In this document: positions 23,716 to 33,540 of the stretch, piece by piece | How the letters are laid out: every line of letters starts with the position of its first letter | Position numbering within the stretch: the stretch's first letter is position 1 | Assembly (NCBI RefSeq): GCF_014695395.1 | Contig: NZ_JACJOF010000042.1 | Span: forward strand, 35,168-99,167 | Length of the DNA: 64,000 nucleotides | Direction of reading: 5' to 3' | Origin: Nodosilinea sp. FACHB-131 | Lineage (GTDB): Bacteria > Cyanobacteriota > Cyanobacteriia > Phormidesmidales > Phormidesmidaceae | Made by a program: the position numbers and the translations under genes | Notes under the pieces: generated by a model | Told to the model about the DNA's origin: nothing | The model's input: only the letters and a program-made list of their open reading frames with translations | The model's database searches: none

Positions 23716-25814
23716 TGAACAAGATCGTTTGGTTGTGCGTTTCGTTTGCTCTCTATGGATTGGTTGGTTGTGTTCTTTGGCAGGGAATTCATCCGGCAGC
23801 ATTGCTTATAACTGAGGGACTTACGTTCCTTGGGTTTGAGTGGATAACTGAAGGAGGCATTGTTCCGTTCCTTATTTACGGAGGGTATGCCCTGTGGGTG
23901 CTTTCGGTCGTAGGGTACAGCCTCACCTTGGTGCGGATTCGAGGGGAAGGTAAAGGGCTCGGATCTTGGCTCTTACTTGGCATTGGGGCAGGTGCTTTGG
24001 CGATGCTCTTCTGGGTACTTCCTATTGTGGGCGGTGTTCTTGCGTATCGTCTCGCGTTGTCTCAGTTGTCTGATGCGCCGCGATTAGCGGCGTTAGTCGG
24101 CATCATTTTTGGCGCAGGGGGAGTGTTTGGTTTTTTGGGGCCAGTGGTAGTGCGGGTGCCTGGGCAGCCATCAAGGGAGGTTCATCTTCGGGGAAGTCAC
24201 CAGATTGGTTTCTCCAAAATGCGGCGGCTCCTTCAAAAGAGGGAGCGGTTTAGCCCCTTTTTGGGTGGCGTATATCTCGCAGTAGCAAGAGCTACCCAGC
24301 ACTTTCTCTTTATCGGGCGTACGGGGGCAGGGAAGTCGTTCAGTATTGATGTGCTTCTGTGGAACGTGCTGCCTGCTGTTGGGAGGGAACCTGATCACCG
24401 AGCGCTCGTGTACGACCACAAAGGGGTGGCCATTCCCTTTGTGACTCGAATGGATGTGCCGTGGAAGCTTTTTAACCCCTTTGATATGCGGTCAGTGGCT
24501 TGGGATATCCAAGCTGATTGTGAAGACGAAGCCGGGGCTCGCGAGATGGCGGAGATACTTCTACCGCTTCGCAAAGATGCACAGCCTTTTTTCCCTATGG
24601 CAGCACAAGAGCTTTTTGTTGGGATTGCCATGACCTTCCTTACCAATGAGGAGACATGGGATCTGTTTGATGTAGTAAGCACGATGCGCGATCAGGAGAA
24701 GCTTAAAGCACTGTTAGCGCGGACGCCTGCTGGGCGGAATCTCATGGGGCTTTATTTTGAGATGCGTGAAGGTATTGAATCAAAGAGCGGCCACGATGTA
24801 AGAGCGACGGCGTTTACCTACTTAGGGAGGCTTGCCACGGTTGCTGCGGCATGGCGGAAGCTTGGGGAGATAAACGGTAGGATAAGCCTCCAATCGTGGG
24901 CTAATAATCGTGGCCGCGACAACTATGTACTTATCCTCGGGCGCGCGAACCGAAACGATGTCGTGATGCAGGCAATGTATCAGCTCATTTTTGCGCGTGT
25001 GGTGCAGGAGATTGAAGGCCAACAGGATTCAAGGAAGCGAAGAACCTGGGTGGTTTTTGATGAGGCATTTATGGTGGGGCGGTTGCCAAAGCTTGAAAAC
25101 CTCCTTGTGTTTGGGCGCTCTAAGGGGGCGGCTATTGTTTGGGGCTTCCAATCATGGCTTGGCATTGAAGAGTTGTATGGGCGGGAGATCGCAAGCCAGA
25201 TTATCGGCCAGTTCGGGCATTGTGGATTCTTCCGGATGGATGCTGATTCTGCGAAGAAGGTCTCTGATGCGATTGGGCAGCGGCAGCTTGAGCGGTATCG
25301 GCAGAGCCGCTCGGTGAATGGGAGTGATCGGAGTATATCGATCTCTCACCAGTGGGATGAAAAGATCGAGCCCTTGACACTCCCCAGTGATTTGTCTGGG
25401 AAGCAAATGCAGAAGCCAGGTGTCGGACTCCCCGGTTCTTATATGTCGGTTGACCTCGATACGGAGGTCGGGATGCTCTGGGAGCATACACTGTCGTCTT
25501 TGTGGGTCGGGTGGATGCGGCACCAGCTCTACGGTGAGCGGTTTCTCATCTTTCCTGCACAGCAGTCTAAAGAAGTGCCTGTAGAGCGCATTCCTTCTAG
25601 CTGGGCAACATCTGGGGACTGGGCCTTTGACGGTGGTGGTGGGGATAAGGAGAATGGTGTGGTGAGTATGAGTAGCGGCGAGGAGGGGTCTCCTCAGGTG
25701 GTGTATCCACTTATTTGGATGGAAGAAGAAGATGACGATGAGAATGTCGCTGAAAGTATGGGGCGTGGTGAAGATGATAGCGCCGCGCCGGGATATGATT
25801 TTCCACCGATGTGA
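23715..25814 (+). CDS. type IV coupling protein (VirD4/TraD family)
   Basis: 699 residues from the ATG at 23715, preceded by CGGAGGAAG; an upstream in-frame ATG at 23478 lies inside the previous gene and is rejected. The N-terminus holds several membrane segments (to about residue 140). Walker A is FIGRTGAGKSFSID and Walker B is TWVVFDEAFMVG, followed by FGRSKGAAIVWGFQS. The tail is acidic (MEEEDDDENVAE). Coupling proteins form a hexameric ATPase that feeds the relaxase-DNA complex into a type IV channel. It closes the transfer operon, and no channel genes follow in this window. Confidence 0.93.
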   Translation: MNKIVWLCVSFALYGLVGCVLWQGIHPAALLITEGLTFLGFEWITEGGIVPFLIYGGYALWVLSVVGYSLTLVRIRGEGKGLGSWLLLGIGAGALAMLFWVLPIVGGVLAYRLALSQLSDAPRLAALVGIIFGAGGVFGFLGPVVVRVPGQPSREVHLRGSHQIGFSKMRRLLQKRERFSPFLGGVYLAVARATQHFLFIGRTGAGKSFSIDVLLWNVLPAVGREPDHRALVYDHKGVAIPFVTRMDVPWKLFNPFDMRSVAWDIQADCEDEAGAREMAEILLPLRKDAQPFFPMAAQELFVGIAMTFLTNEETWDLFDVVSTMRDQEKLKALLARTPAGRNLMGLYFEMREGIESKSGHDVRATAFTYLGRLATVAAAWRKLGEINGRISLQSWANNRGRDNYVLILGRANRNDVVMQAMYQLIFARVVQEIEGQQDSRKRRTWVVFDEAFMVGRLPKLENLLVFGRSKGAAIVWGFQSWLGIEELYGREIASQIIGQFGHCGFFRMDADSAKKVSDAIGQRQLERYRQSRSVNGSDRSISISHQWDEKIEPLTLPSDLSGKQMQKPGVGLPGSYMSVDLDTEVGMLWEHTLSSLWVGWMRHQLYGERFLIFPAQQSKEVPVERIPSSWATSGDWAFDGGGGDKENGVVSMSSGEEGSPQVVYPLIWMEEEDDDENVAESMGRGEDDSAAPGYDFPPM

Positions 25815-25996
25815 GCGGTGTTCCGCGTATTAGTCATTAGGTTTATGCAGGCTTTTGCTAAGTAAATCCTGTAGTAAATTGAGCTTTGAATAGCCATTTA
25901 GCTATAACGACATTAGTTTGTAGGCAATATACTGGATTCGTCGTCATAGCTCTGCCTCATTTAGAATTGAGAGAGCTATAAATCCAGGTAATGTGA
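25815..25996. other. AT-rich gap before the CBASS genes
   Basis: About 180 bp without a gene, clearly more AT-rich than the transfer operon. It probably carries the CBASS promoter and marks the boundary between the backbone and cargo. No operator-like dyad stands out. Confidence 0.4.
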
Positions 25997-26998
25997 ATGA
26001 ATGAAGGTATAGTTGAGCAGAAAAAAAGACGTATTTTATCGATAGATGGTGGAGGAATACTAGGAACATTCCCTGCTGCTTTTCTTGCTGGAATTGAAAG
26101 CCAACTCGATAGACCTATTGGCGAATACTTCGACTTGATTACAGGTACTTCTACCGGAGGCATTATTGCTCTTGGCCTTGGGATGGGGCTTCGAGCAGCT
26201 GATATTCTAGACCTTTATGAAAGACGAGGCCCGGAGATCTTTGGACAACATCAGACTCCGCTCCAGAATCTTCTCAATAATAAGCTGCGTGCCATACGCT
26301 GGCTCTACCAGAGAAAATATAGTTCAGATAGCCTCCGAGCAATCCTCGTTGAACTTTTTGGAGAAAAGCGCTTGGGAGAAGCTAAGCATCGGTTAGTTAT
26401 CCCTGCGTGGAATCCAATCGCGCAGACTGTCTATATCTACAAGACACCCCATCACTCACGGTTTAAGACAGATTATAAATCTCTTGTTGTGGATGCAGCT
26501 CTTGCTACTTCAGCAGCCCCTACTTACTTCCAGCAACACATTACCCAAGAGAGCGTGGGTCTTATCGATGGAGGAATCTGGGCCAATAACCCTATTGCTG
26601 TTGGCGTTACTGAAGCTGTTGGAGTTCTAAACTGGCCTGGAGACCAAATTTCTGTGTTGAGCTTAGGGTGTTTGGATGAGGTCTATACACTACCAAAAGC
26701 AGCTGGTATTGGCTCCCTTGGAACAAAACTCGTTTCCTTATTTATGAGTGGCCAGTCCCACGGGGCTATGGGAATCGCTAAGCTTCTTACCGGACATGAA
26801 CATGAGCGAGACGCTATATTTAGAGTCAATCAGGCAGTTCCATCGGGAATCTACTCTATGGATGGAGTGTCTGCAATCAAAGATCTGAAGGGACTTGGTT
26901 TTTCCCACGCACGGGAGAGGTTCCCAAGTTTAGAGAGAGTTTTCTTTGCGGAACCTGCTGAGCCCTTTGAACCTCTGTACACACTTCCTGAGAATTAG
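25997..26998 (+). CDS. capV: patatin-like phospholipase, CBASS effector (CapV type)
   Basis: 333 residues. The oxyanion-hole loop DGGGILG is at residues 17-23, the nucleophile in GTSTGG is S52, and the catalytic Asp is D191 in IDGGIWANNP, so the Ser-Asp dyad is intact. The start is ATG 25997; an ATG four bases upstream (25993) is in another frame. It is followed after two bases by a CD-NTase gene. In known type I CBASS, the cyclic dinucleotide made by the CD-NTase activates CapV, which degrades membrane phospholipid and kills the infected cell. The pairing makes that role very likely here. Confidence 0.92.
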   Translation: MNEGIVEQKKRRILSIDGGGILGTFPAAFLAGIESQLDRPIGEYFDLITGTSTGGIIALGLGMGLRAADILDLYERRGPEIFGQHQTPLQNLLNNKLRAIRWLYQRKYSSDSLRAILVELFGEKRLGEAKHRLVIPAWNPIAQTVYIYKTPHHSRFKTDYKSLVVDAALATSAAPTYFQQHITQESVGLIDGGIWANNPIAVGVTEAVGVLNWPGDQISVLSLGCLDEVYTLPKAAGIGSLGTKLVSLFMSGQSHGAMGIAKLLTGHEHERDAIFRVNQAVPSGIYSMDGVSAIKDLKGLGFSHARERFPSLERVFFAEPAEPFEPLYTLPEN

Positions 26999-27000
26999 TC

Positions 27001-28431
27001 ATGAAACTAACTGAGCAATTTGAAACATTCCTAGAGGATGTCGTAAACCTCAATCAGACCCGAATCGATAGACTGGAAGGCCACGTCAAGGCAATTCAGG
27101 AGTTCCTGGAGCCCAGTGGCTATGAGGCAACAATTATCAGATTTTCGCCTCAAGGGTCATGGGCACATCAGACAATCATCAAGCCGCAGACTGACAAAGA
27201 GTTTGATGCCGATTTGGTGATGTTTGTGGAACGTCATCCTGACTGGGAGCCACAAGACTATGTGAACAACCTGTATGCTCTCTTCAAGGCCTCTGGGGTT
27301 TACGAAGATAAGGCAACCCGTGGAAACCGCTGCGTTGTGCTCGACTATGCGGGTGATTTCCACCTTGATGTCGTTCCATGTGTTACTACGGATTACTATA
27401 GTCAGGCGTTTGAGGTCTGCAATCGCAACGACAATGAATTCGAGGATGCAGCACCTGAAGCATACTCTGCGTGGTTTGCGCAGAGAAATGAGTGGACGGG
27501 AAACAACATGCTTATCCACTCAGTGCGGCTGCTCAAATACCTTCGAGATATCAAAGGTAGGTTTGGCGTTAAGTCAATTCTGTTGACTACCCTTGTAGGG
27601 AATATGGTTGAGGTTCTCGATTCCTATAATCGGGCTCTCCATTACCCAGATTTGCCTACGTCTCTAAAGACATTGGTAGATCGGCTGGATAACTTTCTTC
27701 AAGAGAACGAAGAAATGCCTCTGGTCGAGAACCCAGTGTTGTCTACCGAAACCTTTAACCGTCACTGGGATCAGGCAAAATACGATAACTTTAGAGACTG
27801 TATTCACCGGTACCGGGAGTGGATTGATGATGCCTACGATGAAGAGGATGAGAACGAAAGTATTCGGAAATGGAGGCGAGTATTTGGTGATGACTTTGCT
27901 AAAGGTGAAGTAATTGCAAGTGCCACCTTTTCAAAGACATTGCTGCTACAGACATTTCAAAGTCGTGATGTAGTAGCCGCAGTAATTTATCATGGGAGTG
28001 GCATCTTAGATGGGCTAATTTCGCCGAGGTTGCCTTATGTAGAGCGACTTCCTTGGCGGGTTGATAATCAACTCAATGTGGCGTTGCGAGTTACGGAGGT
28101 TTCTGGAAGACGGCGCAACGATAACCTGAGGCTTCTTCGCTCTGGGGATGTGCTGGACAAAGATCGATGGATTCGGTTTGAAGCATTTCAGGAAAATGGA
28201 CTTTCCCTGCCAGCTAACAGCTTTGATGTACATTGGCAGGTTGTGAACACCGATCAGGAAGCGGCAATAGCAGATACTCTGCGAGGGGAGATCTACTCCT
28301 CTCATGATCCCGGCGTGCGGTGGGAATCAACCGAGTACCACGGAGCACACTGGGTAGAGGCTTTCGCGGTGTCTAAACGGACTCGGACATGTTGGGGAAG
28401 GAGCGGTCGGTTTTTCGTGGTGATTCAGTAA
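27001..28431 (+). CDS. CD-NTase (cGAS/DncV-like) with C-terminal AGS-C sensor domain
   Basis: 476 residues. The nucleotidyltransferase motif is complete: G52-S53 in QGSWAHQT, D69 and D71 in EFDADLVMF, and D123 in DFHLDVVP. The C-terminal 110 residues (WIRFEAFQ, FDVHWQVVNTD, LRGEIYSS, HWVEAFAVSKRT and GRFFVVIQ) match the adenylyl/guanylyl and SMODS C-terminal sensor layout. It would make a cyclic oligonucleotide on infection; the product cannot be told from sequence. It starts two bases after the effector gene. No Cap2/Cap3 or HORMA/TRIP13 genes follow, so this is the minimal two-gene form. The next gene converges. Confidence 0.92.
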   Translation: MKLTEQFETFLEDVVNLNQTRIDRLEGHVKAIQEFLEPSGYEATIIRFSPQGSWAHQTIIKPQTDKEFDADLVMFVERHPDWEPQDYVNNLYALFKASGVYEDKATRGNRCVVLDYAGDFHLDVVPCVTTDYYSQAFEVCNRNDNEFEDAAPEAYSAWFAQRNEWTGNNMLIHSVRLLKYLRDIKGRFGVKSILLTTLVGNMVEVLDSYNRALHYPDLPTSLKTLVDRLDNFLQENEEMPLVENPVLSTETFNRHWDQAKYDNFRDCIHRYREWIDDAYDEEDENESIRKWRRVFGDDFAKGEVIASATFSKTLLLQTFQSRDVVAAVIYHGSGILDGLISPRLPYVERLPWRVDNQLNVALRVTEVSGRRRNDNLRLLRSGDVLDKDRWIRFEAFQENGLSLPANSFDVHWQVVNTDQEAAIADTLRGEIYSSHDPGVRWESTEYHGAHWVEAFAVSKRTRTCWGRSGRFFVVIQ

Positions 28432-28452
28432 CTATCAAGGGTGCTGCCAGGG

Positions 28453-29169
28453 CTACTTCTGCCAAGGCTCTGCCGCAAGCGGCAGCTCATTGAGCTCGGC
28501 CCGAGCTTCGCGCCAGGTAGGATAGTGCTCATTGAGGATGGTAACAAAGCGATCGCTGTGTGTTGGCTCCAAGAGATGCGCCATCTCGTGAACGATGACG
28601 TATTCGAGGAGATCCTTGGGCTTCTTTACAAGCTCAGTGTTGAGCCTGATATGGCCAGCCTGATGGTTACAGCTGCCCCACTTGGTCTTCATTCGCTGGA
28701 GAAAGTAGCTCTTTACCTCTACCCCAAGCTTTGGCTCCCATTTCTGGATGAATGATGGGATGACCTCGTGTAGCAATGACTTGTGCCACTCATGAAAGAC
28801 TTCAGCTCGTTTCGTGGCATCGCTGCCAGGCCGAATGTGGAGGGTGATGCGCTTGTGGTCAAGCGTTACGTTTGGCTTGGCTTCCTGCTGAACAACAGTG
28901 AGCAGGTAGCGTCGTCCCCAAAGATAGTGGCTCTCTCGCTCAATGAGTTGTCGGGGAGTTTCCCGGGCCTGATTGAAGAGTTTGCGCTGCTGCTCTCGGA
29001 TCCAGGTGAGTTTGCTAATCGCATAGGCACGAGCCACGTCAAGACGGGTAGATATGGGAGCGACCAGAGTCACGCGGCCATCGGGGGGATGAACAGATAG
29101 GTGAACGTTACGCACATCCTTGAGGGTGACGGTGATAGGGATTTCCCCAATTTGAATTGTTTCGGCCAT
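28453..29169 (-). CDS. YgjP-like M48-type metalloprotease linked to the type I RM operon
   Basis: 238 residues. The zinc motif is VHEMAHLLEPTHSDRF, an HExxH with a third His five residues on. WGSC (in MKTKWGSCNHQ) is the other family signature (DUF45/YgjP). Its ATG shares a base with the hsdR stop, so it is the last gene of the hsd operon. Genes of this family are often found beside hsdR and their target is unknown. A role in removing or regulating HsdR is possible by analogy with proteolytic control of type I enzymes, but that is inference. Confidence 0.85.
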   Translation of the reverse strand: MAETIQIGEIPITVTLKDVRNVHLSVHPPDGRVTLVAPISTRLDVARAYAISKLTWIREQQRKLFNQARETPRQLIERESHYLWGRRYLLTVVQQEAKPNVTLDHKRITLHIRPGSDATKRAEVFHEWHKSLLHEVIPSFIQKWEPKLGVEVKSYFLQRMKTKWGSCNHQAGHIRLNTELVKKPKDLLEYVIVHEMAHLLEPTHSDRFVTILNEHYPTWREARAELNELPLAAEPWQK

Positions 29170-32100
29170 CAGTAGCTGCCCTGATTCTTGATGATCTCGA
29201 AGATCGCCAGTGTCGCTGTTCGATCACGAGACATTATAGGGAATATAGCGTTGAGAACCTGGGCTTCGCGAGTTTCGTCACCTTTCCAGCCCGCTGGTGC
29301 TCGCTCGCGCATAGCCTTATCCAGTGTGAGGGCGAGCACCGCTATCTCCTCAGAGCTTTCAGGGCATTGGAAGGTTGTGGCCTCAATGGTTGGTAGGTTG
29401 TTAAACAAGACGATCGCCCCAGGCTTGCCATGTAATTCGGCAGGTACTCCGTCGGTAGGCTGCTTGCGCCCGAGCTTCTGGGCTAAAGCTTCAGCTGCTT
29501 TTAGGAACTCCTCGTAGGACTCGGTATCATCCCGTTTCTGCTTGATTAGGTCATCGAGCAGTTTCGACATCTCATCGTAGAATCTGGGATCGGTGAGCTG
29601 GTCTCGGATGATGGTCTTACGGACGTTGTTGATGATGCCTTCGGCGATCGCATTCTTCGAGAGATTCCCCTTCTTGTTAAGTTTTTGGGCAATCGTGTCA
29701 TGGATGCCGGTGGCGATGATTGCGTCGGTGAGGGTGAGGTCGCTTAAGTTGCCGAGTGTCTCAGAGGGGTCAGCCTGGATGTAGGTGTTAATGAGGTGGC
29801 GCATATCAGCCTCATACGGCTTAATGTCTAGCTCCTCACCAGAATGCTTTTTAATCGCTGCTCGCGTGTCGGTGTAGAACTGTGCTTCCTGCTCTAGGCT
29901 AGCGATTTCAGCCGCAGAGTAGCCAGCGGATTCAAGATTGCGGCTCATGGCAGCGTAGGCCCTGAGAAAGGTGACTGTGGCCTTGTAGAAGGAGATACGA
30001 AGCGGTTCGGTGGTGCTGAGCGCCAATGGGTCGTCAGCACTGCCGCAGAAGTAATGGAGGTACTGCTCTAGTTCGCGGGGCAGTGGCACCGGCTCACAGA
30101 GGTAATGCAGCGCTTCGCGAGCGGCGTCGAGTTGGGCTCTTCCCTCCTGCACATAGTCCTTCACAATGACGTTTGCATTGTCGCCGTTGTCGGGGTCGAG
30201 TTTGTCGGAGTTGTAAACGGCAATGGAGTGCTCCACCTGCTCAAAGAGCTCTTTGTAATCGACGATATAGCCAAAGTCCTTATCGTCGCCATCTAAGCGA
30301 TTGGTGCGGCAGATGGCTTGAAAAAGAGTGTGATCGCGCATCTCGTTGTCGAGGTAAATGTAGGTGCAGGAGGGGGCATCAAAGCCTGTCAGGAGCTTGC
30401 TCACAACGATCAGCAGCTTGCAGTTGGCGGGTTCCTCAATGAATCGGCGCTTTGCTTCATCCTCGTATTTCTTGGTGGTCTGACCGTGCTTTAGAACGTG
30501 CTTGGTGTAGGTGTCGTACTTGTAGCGTTCGTCGCTGTTGGCCGGTTCTTTTGAGATAGCTGTGGCATTGGGTTCATAGGAGGTGATGATGCCGCAGTAT
30601 TCGCCAAAGGACGTGTTCTGGAAGAGGCGAAAGTAGTGGCAGGCATCGAAGATGGAAGCGGCTACTAGGATAGCGGTGCCGCGATTGTTATTGAGGCGAG
30701 GCAGTACGCCAAAGTCGTGAATGATGTCGGCGATGATGCGCTGCTTTCGTTCGCCAGCGCTCATCAGCTCTTCTAGCGTGGCCCAGCGCCTGCGGAGAAC
30801 GGCTTGCTGATAGCTATTAAGCCCCTTGGTCTTTTGGTCAAACCAGGCATCAATAGCCTTTGGGGAGGTGAGACGCTGGGGAACGGCGCGAGCTTCGTAC
30901 TTTAGATCCAGCACTACCTTGTCTGCCACGGCCTCATGGAACTTGTAGGTATGGATGTAGGTGCCGAAGACATCGCGGGTGGTTTCCTTGTCTCTTCGCA
31001 GGAGAGGTGTGCCGGTGAACCCGATGAAGATAGCATTCTCAAGCCAGCGCTTCATCTGTTTGTTAAGGTTCCCGCCTTGGGTGCGGTGGCATTCGTCCAC
31101 AAAGACGTAGAAGCGCCCGTGAGGGGTTGGTGGTTCACTGTTGATGTTCAGGTCAAACTTGTGAATGAGGGCGCACAGCACGCGGGGAATGGGAGCTGTG
31201 AGCTTCTGCACGAAGTCAGCACGGGAGGTAATGCGGGGCGATGGCGAGTCGGGGCTAATAATGCCCGCGTTTTTCATGACTCCTTCGATCTGCTTATCTA
31301 GCTCGTCACGATCAGTGATGATGAGGATGCGGCCTTCGGGGTCGTGTTCTAGTAGCCACTTGGCAATGAGCACCATGAGGATGCTTTTGCCGCTGCCTTG
31401 CGTGTGCCAGATAACACCGCCTTCTCGTTGGCTGATGCGTTTTTGAGCAGCTTTGACCCCAGCAAACTGGTGGGGGCGGGGCACTTTCTTCTGGCCGCCG
31501 TCGAAGATGATGAAGTTGCGGATGAGGTCGAGCAGGCGAGATTTCTCGCACATTTCTGCTAGAGGCTGGTCTAGCAGAGAACCTGTGGTGGGTGGGGTGT
31601 TGCTAATGCGCTCACCTTTCCACTTCACGAAGAACTTTTCTGGAGTGCCGGTCGTGCCGTAGTAAAGCCCTTGGGAGTCGTTACCGGCAAAGACGAGCTG
31701 GACGGTGCTAAAGAAGCCCTTATTAAAAATCTCTTCTTGGTTGGTGATGAGCTGCCGCACGCCGTCGCCAATGCCGACTGAGCTGCGTTTGAGTTCGATG
31801 ACACCGATGGCAATGCCGTTTAAGTAGAGAACTATGTCGGGGCGGCGCTCGTGACTGCCTTTGAGGGTGACCTCTTGGGCGAGGGCAAAGTCGTTAGCTT
31901 CAGGATGATCCCAATCAACGAGGTGCACCGTTTCGTGGGCCTGGCTGACGGATATTTGGACGGGGATGCCGTAGTGAAGCAGCTGGTAGGTACGGAGGTT
32001 AGCTTGATAGGGAGTGATGCCGGTTGCGTCGGCAGCGGTTTCGAGCTTTTGCAGGGCGGCAGAGATGTGAGCAGCAGAGTAGCCCCGTGTGGTCAGGTTT

Positions 32101-32261
32101 TGGCGCAGGAGTTCGGTTTCGATGGGGCGGTTGTTGGTGCGATCATGCCAATCGCCGAGATACCGATAGCCTAGGCTATCGGGGCGGGTGGTGTCAGTGA
32201 ACAGCGCGACTACGCGATTTTGGGTATGGCGTTCGGAGCGGGGTTGTTCAGGCATGGACAC
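29169..32261 (-). CDS. hsdR: type I restriction enzyme R subunit
   Basis: 1030 residues, normal for HsdR. The PD-(D/E)XK nuclease is at the front ([20 protein letters not shown]). The SF2 translocase follows with Walker [13 protein letters not shown], the DEAH-type [19 protein letters not shown] and [12 protein letters not shown]. It pumps DNA and cuts at a distance when unmethylated sites are met. The start overlaps hsdS by 14 bases. The frame is intact, so the enzyme should be active if the partner subunits are. Confidence 0.95.
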   Translation of the reverse strand: MSMPEQPRSERHTQNRVVALFTDTTRPDSLGYRYLGDWHDRTNNRPIETELLRQNLTTRGYSAAHISAALQKLETAADATGITPYQANLRTYQLLHYGIPVQISVSQAHETVHLVDWDHPEANDFALAQEVTLKGSHERRPDIVLYLNGIAIGVIELKRSSVGIGDGVRQLITNQEEIFNKGFFSTVQLVFAGNDSQGLYYGTTGTPEKFFVKWKGERISNTPPTTGSLLDQPLAEMCEKSRLLDLIRNFIIFDGGQKKVPRPHQFAGVKAAQKRISQREGGVIWHTQGSGKSILMVLIAKWLLEHDPEGRILIITDRDELDKQIEGVMKNAGIISPDSPSPRITSRADFVQKLTAPIPRVLCALIHKFDLNINSEPPTPHGRFYVFVDECHRTQGGNLNKQMKRWLENAIFIGFTGTPLLRRDKETTRDVFGTYIHTYKFHEAVADKVVLDLKYEARAVPQRLTSPKAIDAWFDQKTKGLNSYQQAVLRRRWATLEELMSAGERKQRIIADIIHDFGVLPRLNNNRGTAILVAASIFDACHYFRLFQNTSFGEYCGIITSYEPNATAISKEPANSDERYKYDTYTKHVLKHGQTTKKYEDEAKRRFIEEPANCKLLIVVSKLLTGFDAPSCTYIYLDNEMRDHTLFQAICRTNRLDGDDKDFGYIVDYKELFEQVEHSIAVYNSDKLDPDNGDNANVIVKDYVQEGRAQLDAAREALHYLCEPVPLPRELEQYLHYFCGSADDPLALSTTEPLRISFYKATVTFLRAYAAMSRNLESAGYSAAEIASLEQEAQFYTDTRAAIKKHSGEELDIKPYEADMRHLINTYIQADPSETLGNLSDLTLTDAIIATGIHDTIAQKLNKKGNLSKNAIAEGIINNVRKTIIRDQLTDPRFYDEMSKLLDDLIKQKRDDTESYEEFLKAAEALAQKLGRKQPTDGVPAELHGKPGAIVLFNNLPTIEATTFQCPESSEEIAVLALTLDKAMRERAPAGWKGDETREAQVLNAIFPIMSRDRTATLAIFEIIKNQGSY

Positions 32262-33540
32262 CTCTAGGGGCGATGAGACGAGTCTTGCCAGTCAGTAGCT
32301 CTTGCATCATTCCCTGTTTGAGGGCGCGGATTTTGTCGCGGCGCTGCTCTAGGGTGGTGATTTCGGCATCCATGTCAGAGAGGATGGTGGCGATAGATAC
32401 CTGCTCTTGAATTGATGGATAGCTGATATTAATTTTCTCGATATCGTTCATCCCAATGTTGCCCTGTGATGATGCATTGGTCAGCAAGACGACTTGCCTT
32501 ACACAATCAAAGCTCTGCAACTGATAATATAGGAACTTTGCATCCAGCCTATAATTTACTCGAACCAAGGCGATTGGCGACCATATATTGAAGTCAAATT
32601 CATTCTCAACGATTGCTACCTTGCCAACAGAGGCTGCCTTTCCTATAAGAACATCGCCTTTCTTCGGTTTGCACTTCTTTGAAAAGAGTTGGTCGTCAGC
32701 CTTAGAAATGTAGCGCAGATCAGTTAGGTCGATTCGATTGTCACTAAGGTTATTAACAGAGAGGAAGGGAACACCACTCTTTAGGAAACGGGGTGTCATA
32801 TGTGGCCCATCTGTGATCGGTATCTGAACGAGTTGTCTCAGTTCATCATGCTCCCACTCACCCTCAAACCCCGACAAGCGCGTCTTGCCTGTGAGGAGTT
32901 GCTGCATAGTGGCCTGCTTGAGGTCGCGCTTCTTGGCAATCAGACGATCCAAGGATTCCAGCAACGCATCGGTGTCAGAGAGGACGGTGGCAATGGCGGT
33001 TTGTTCGGGGAGGGGGGGAATAATTAGTTCCAATTTCCGTTGGGTGGTAATTGGAACTTGAAAGCGTGTAGATTGAGCCATTACAGACTGATACTGCCTA
33101 ACAAATGACTCAGCCTGAAGCGCAACCTTGAAATATAGATTATGTAATTTTTCTGGATTGCACCTGAAATAAGTTGCAGTGGTACTAAGAATTACGAATG
33201 GTTCATTGGTGCGTAGCAACGCGACTGGACCTACAGTTGCATTGTGAGCGAAGAGAACATCTCCATCTCTGGCAATGCCCTTTCGGAATTGAACAGCTCG
33301 CTCATAGGCTAAAAACTTGCAACTCTCAAATTTGACGAGCCCTTCTACAAAGTCGTTTGCTCCAATATATGGTATTCCATATGTCTTAAATTCATGGCTA
33401 CGTGGATACAGTTCACCATGATTTCCATCAAGATGATCAAGGATTGCTTGTTCGTCGATCAACTTACCGATCTTTTCAATGCGCCAATCCTCAGGAATCA
33501 CCCCCACCTCAGTCAGCTTATATCCGGGCTTCAGTTCCAT
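32248..33540 (-). CDS. hsdS: type I restriction specificity subunit
   Basis: 430 residues with the usual two target-recognition domains, each followed by a conserved helical spacer: [20 protein letters not shown] ... LLTGKTRL and [20 protein letters not shown] ... LLTGKTRL. The repeated LLTGKTRL tails mark the half-repeats. It sets the bipartite target of the complex. It overlaps hsdM by 10 bases. Recognition sequence cannot be deduced. Similar half-domains allow swapping by recombination. Confidence 0.93.
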   Translation of the reverse strand: MELKPGYKLTEVGVIPEDWRIEKIGKLIDEQAILDHLDGNHGELYPRSHEFKTYGIPYIGANDFVEGLVKFESCKFLAYERAVQFRKGIARDGDVLFAHNATVGPVALLRTNEPFVILSTTATYFRCNPEKLHNLYFKVALQAESFVRQYQSVMAQSTRFQVPITTQRKLELIIPPLPEQTAIATVLSDTDALLESLDRLIAKKRDLKQATMQQLLTGKTRLSGFEGEWEHDELRQLVQIPITDGPHMTPRFLKSGVPFLSVNNLSDNRIDLTDLRYISKADDQLFSKKCKPKKGDVLIGKAASVGKVAIVENEFDFNIWSPIALVRVNYRLDAKFLYYQLQSFDCVRQVVLLTNASSQGNIGMNDIEKINISYPSIQEQVSIATILSDMDAEITTLEQRRDKIRALKQGMMQELLTGKTRLIAPRGVHA

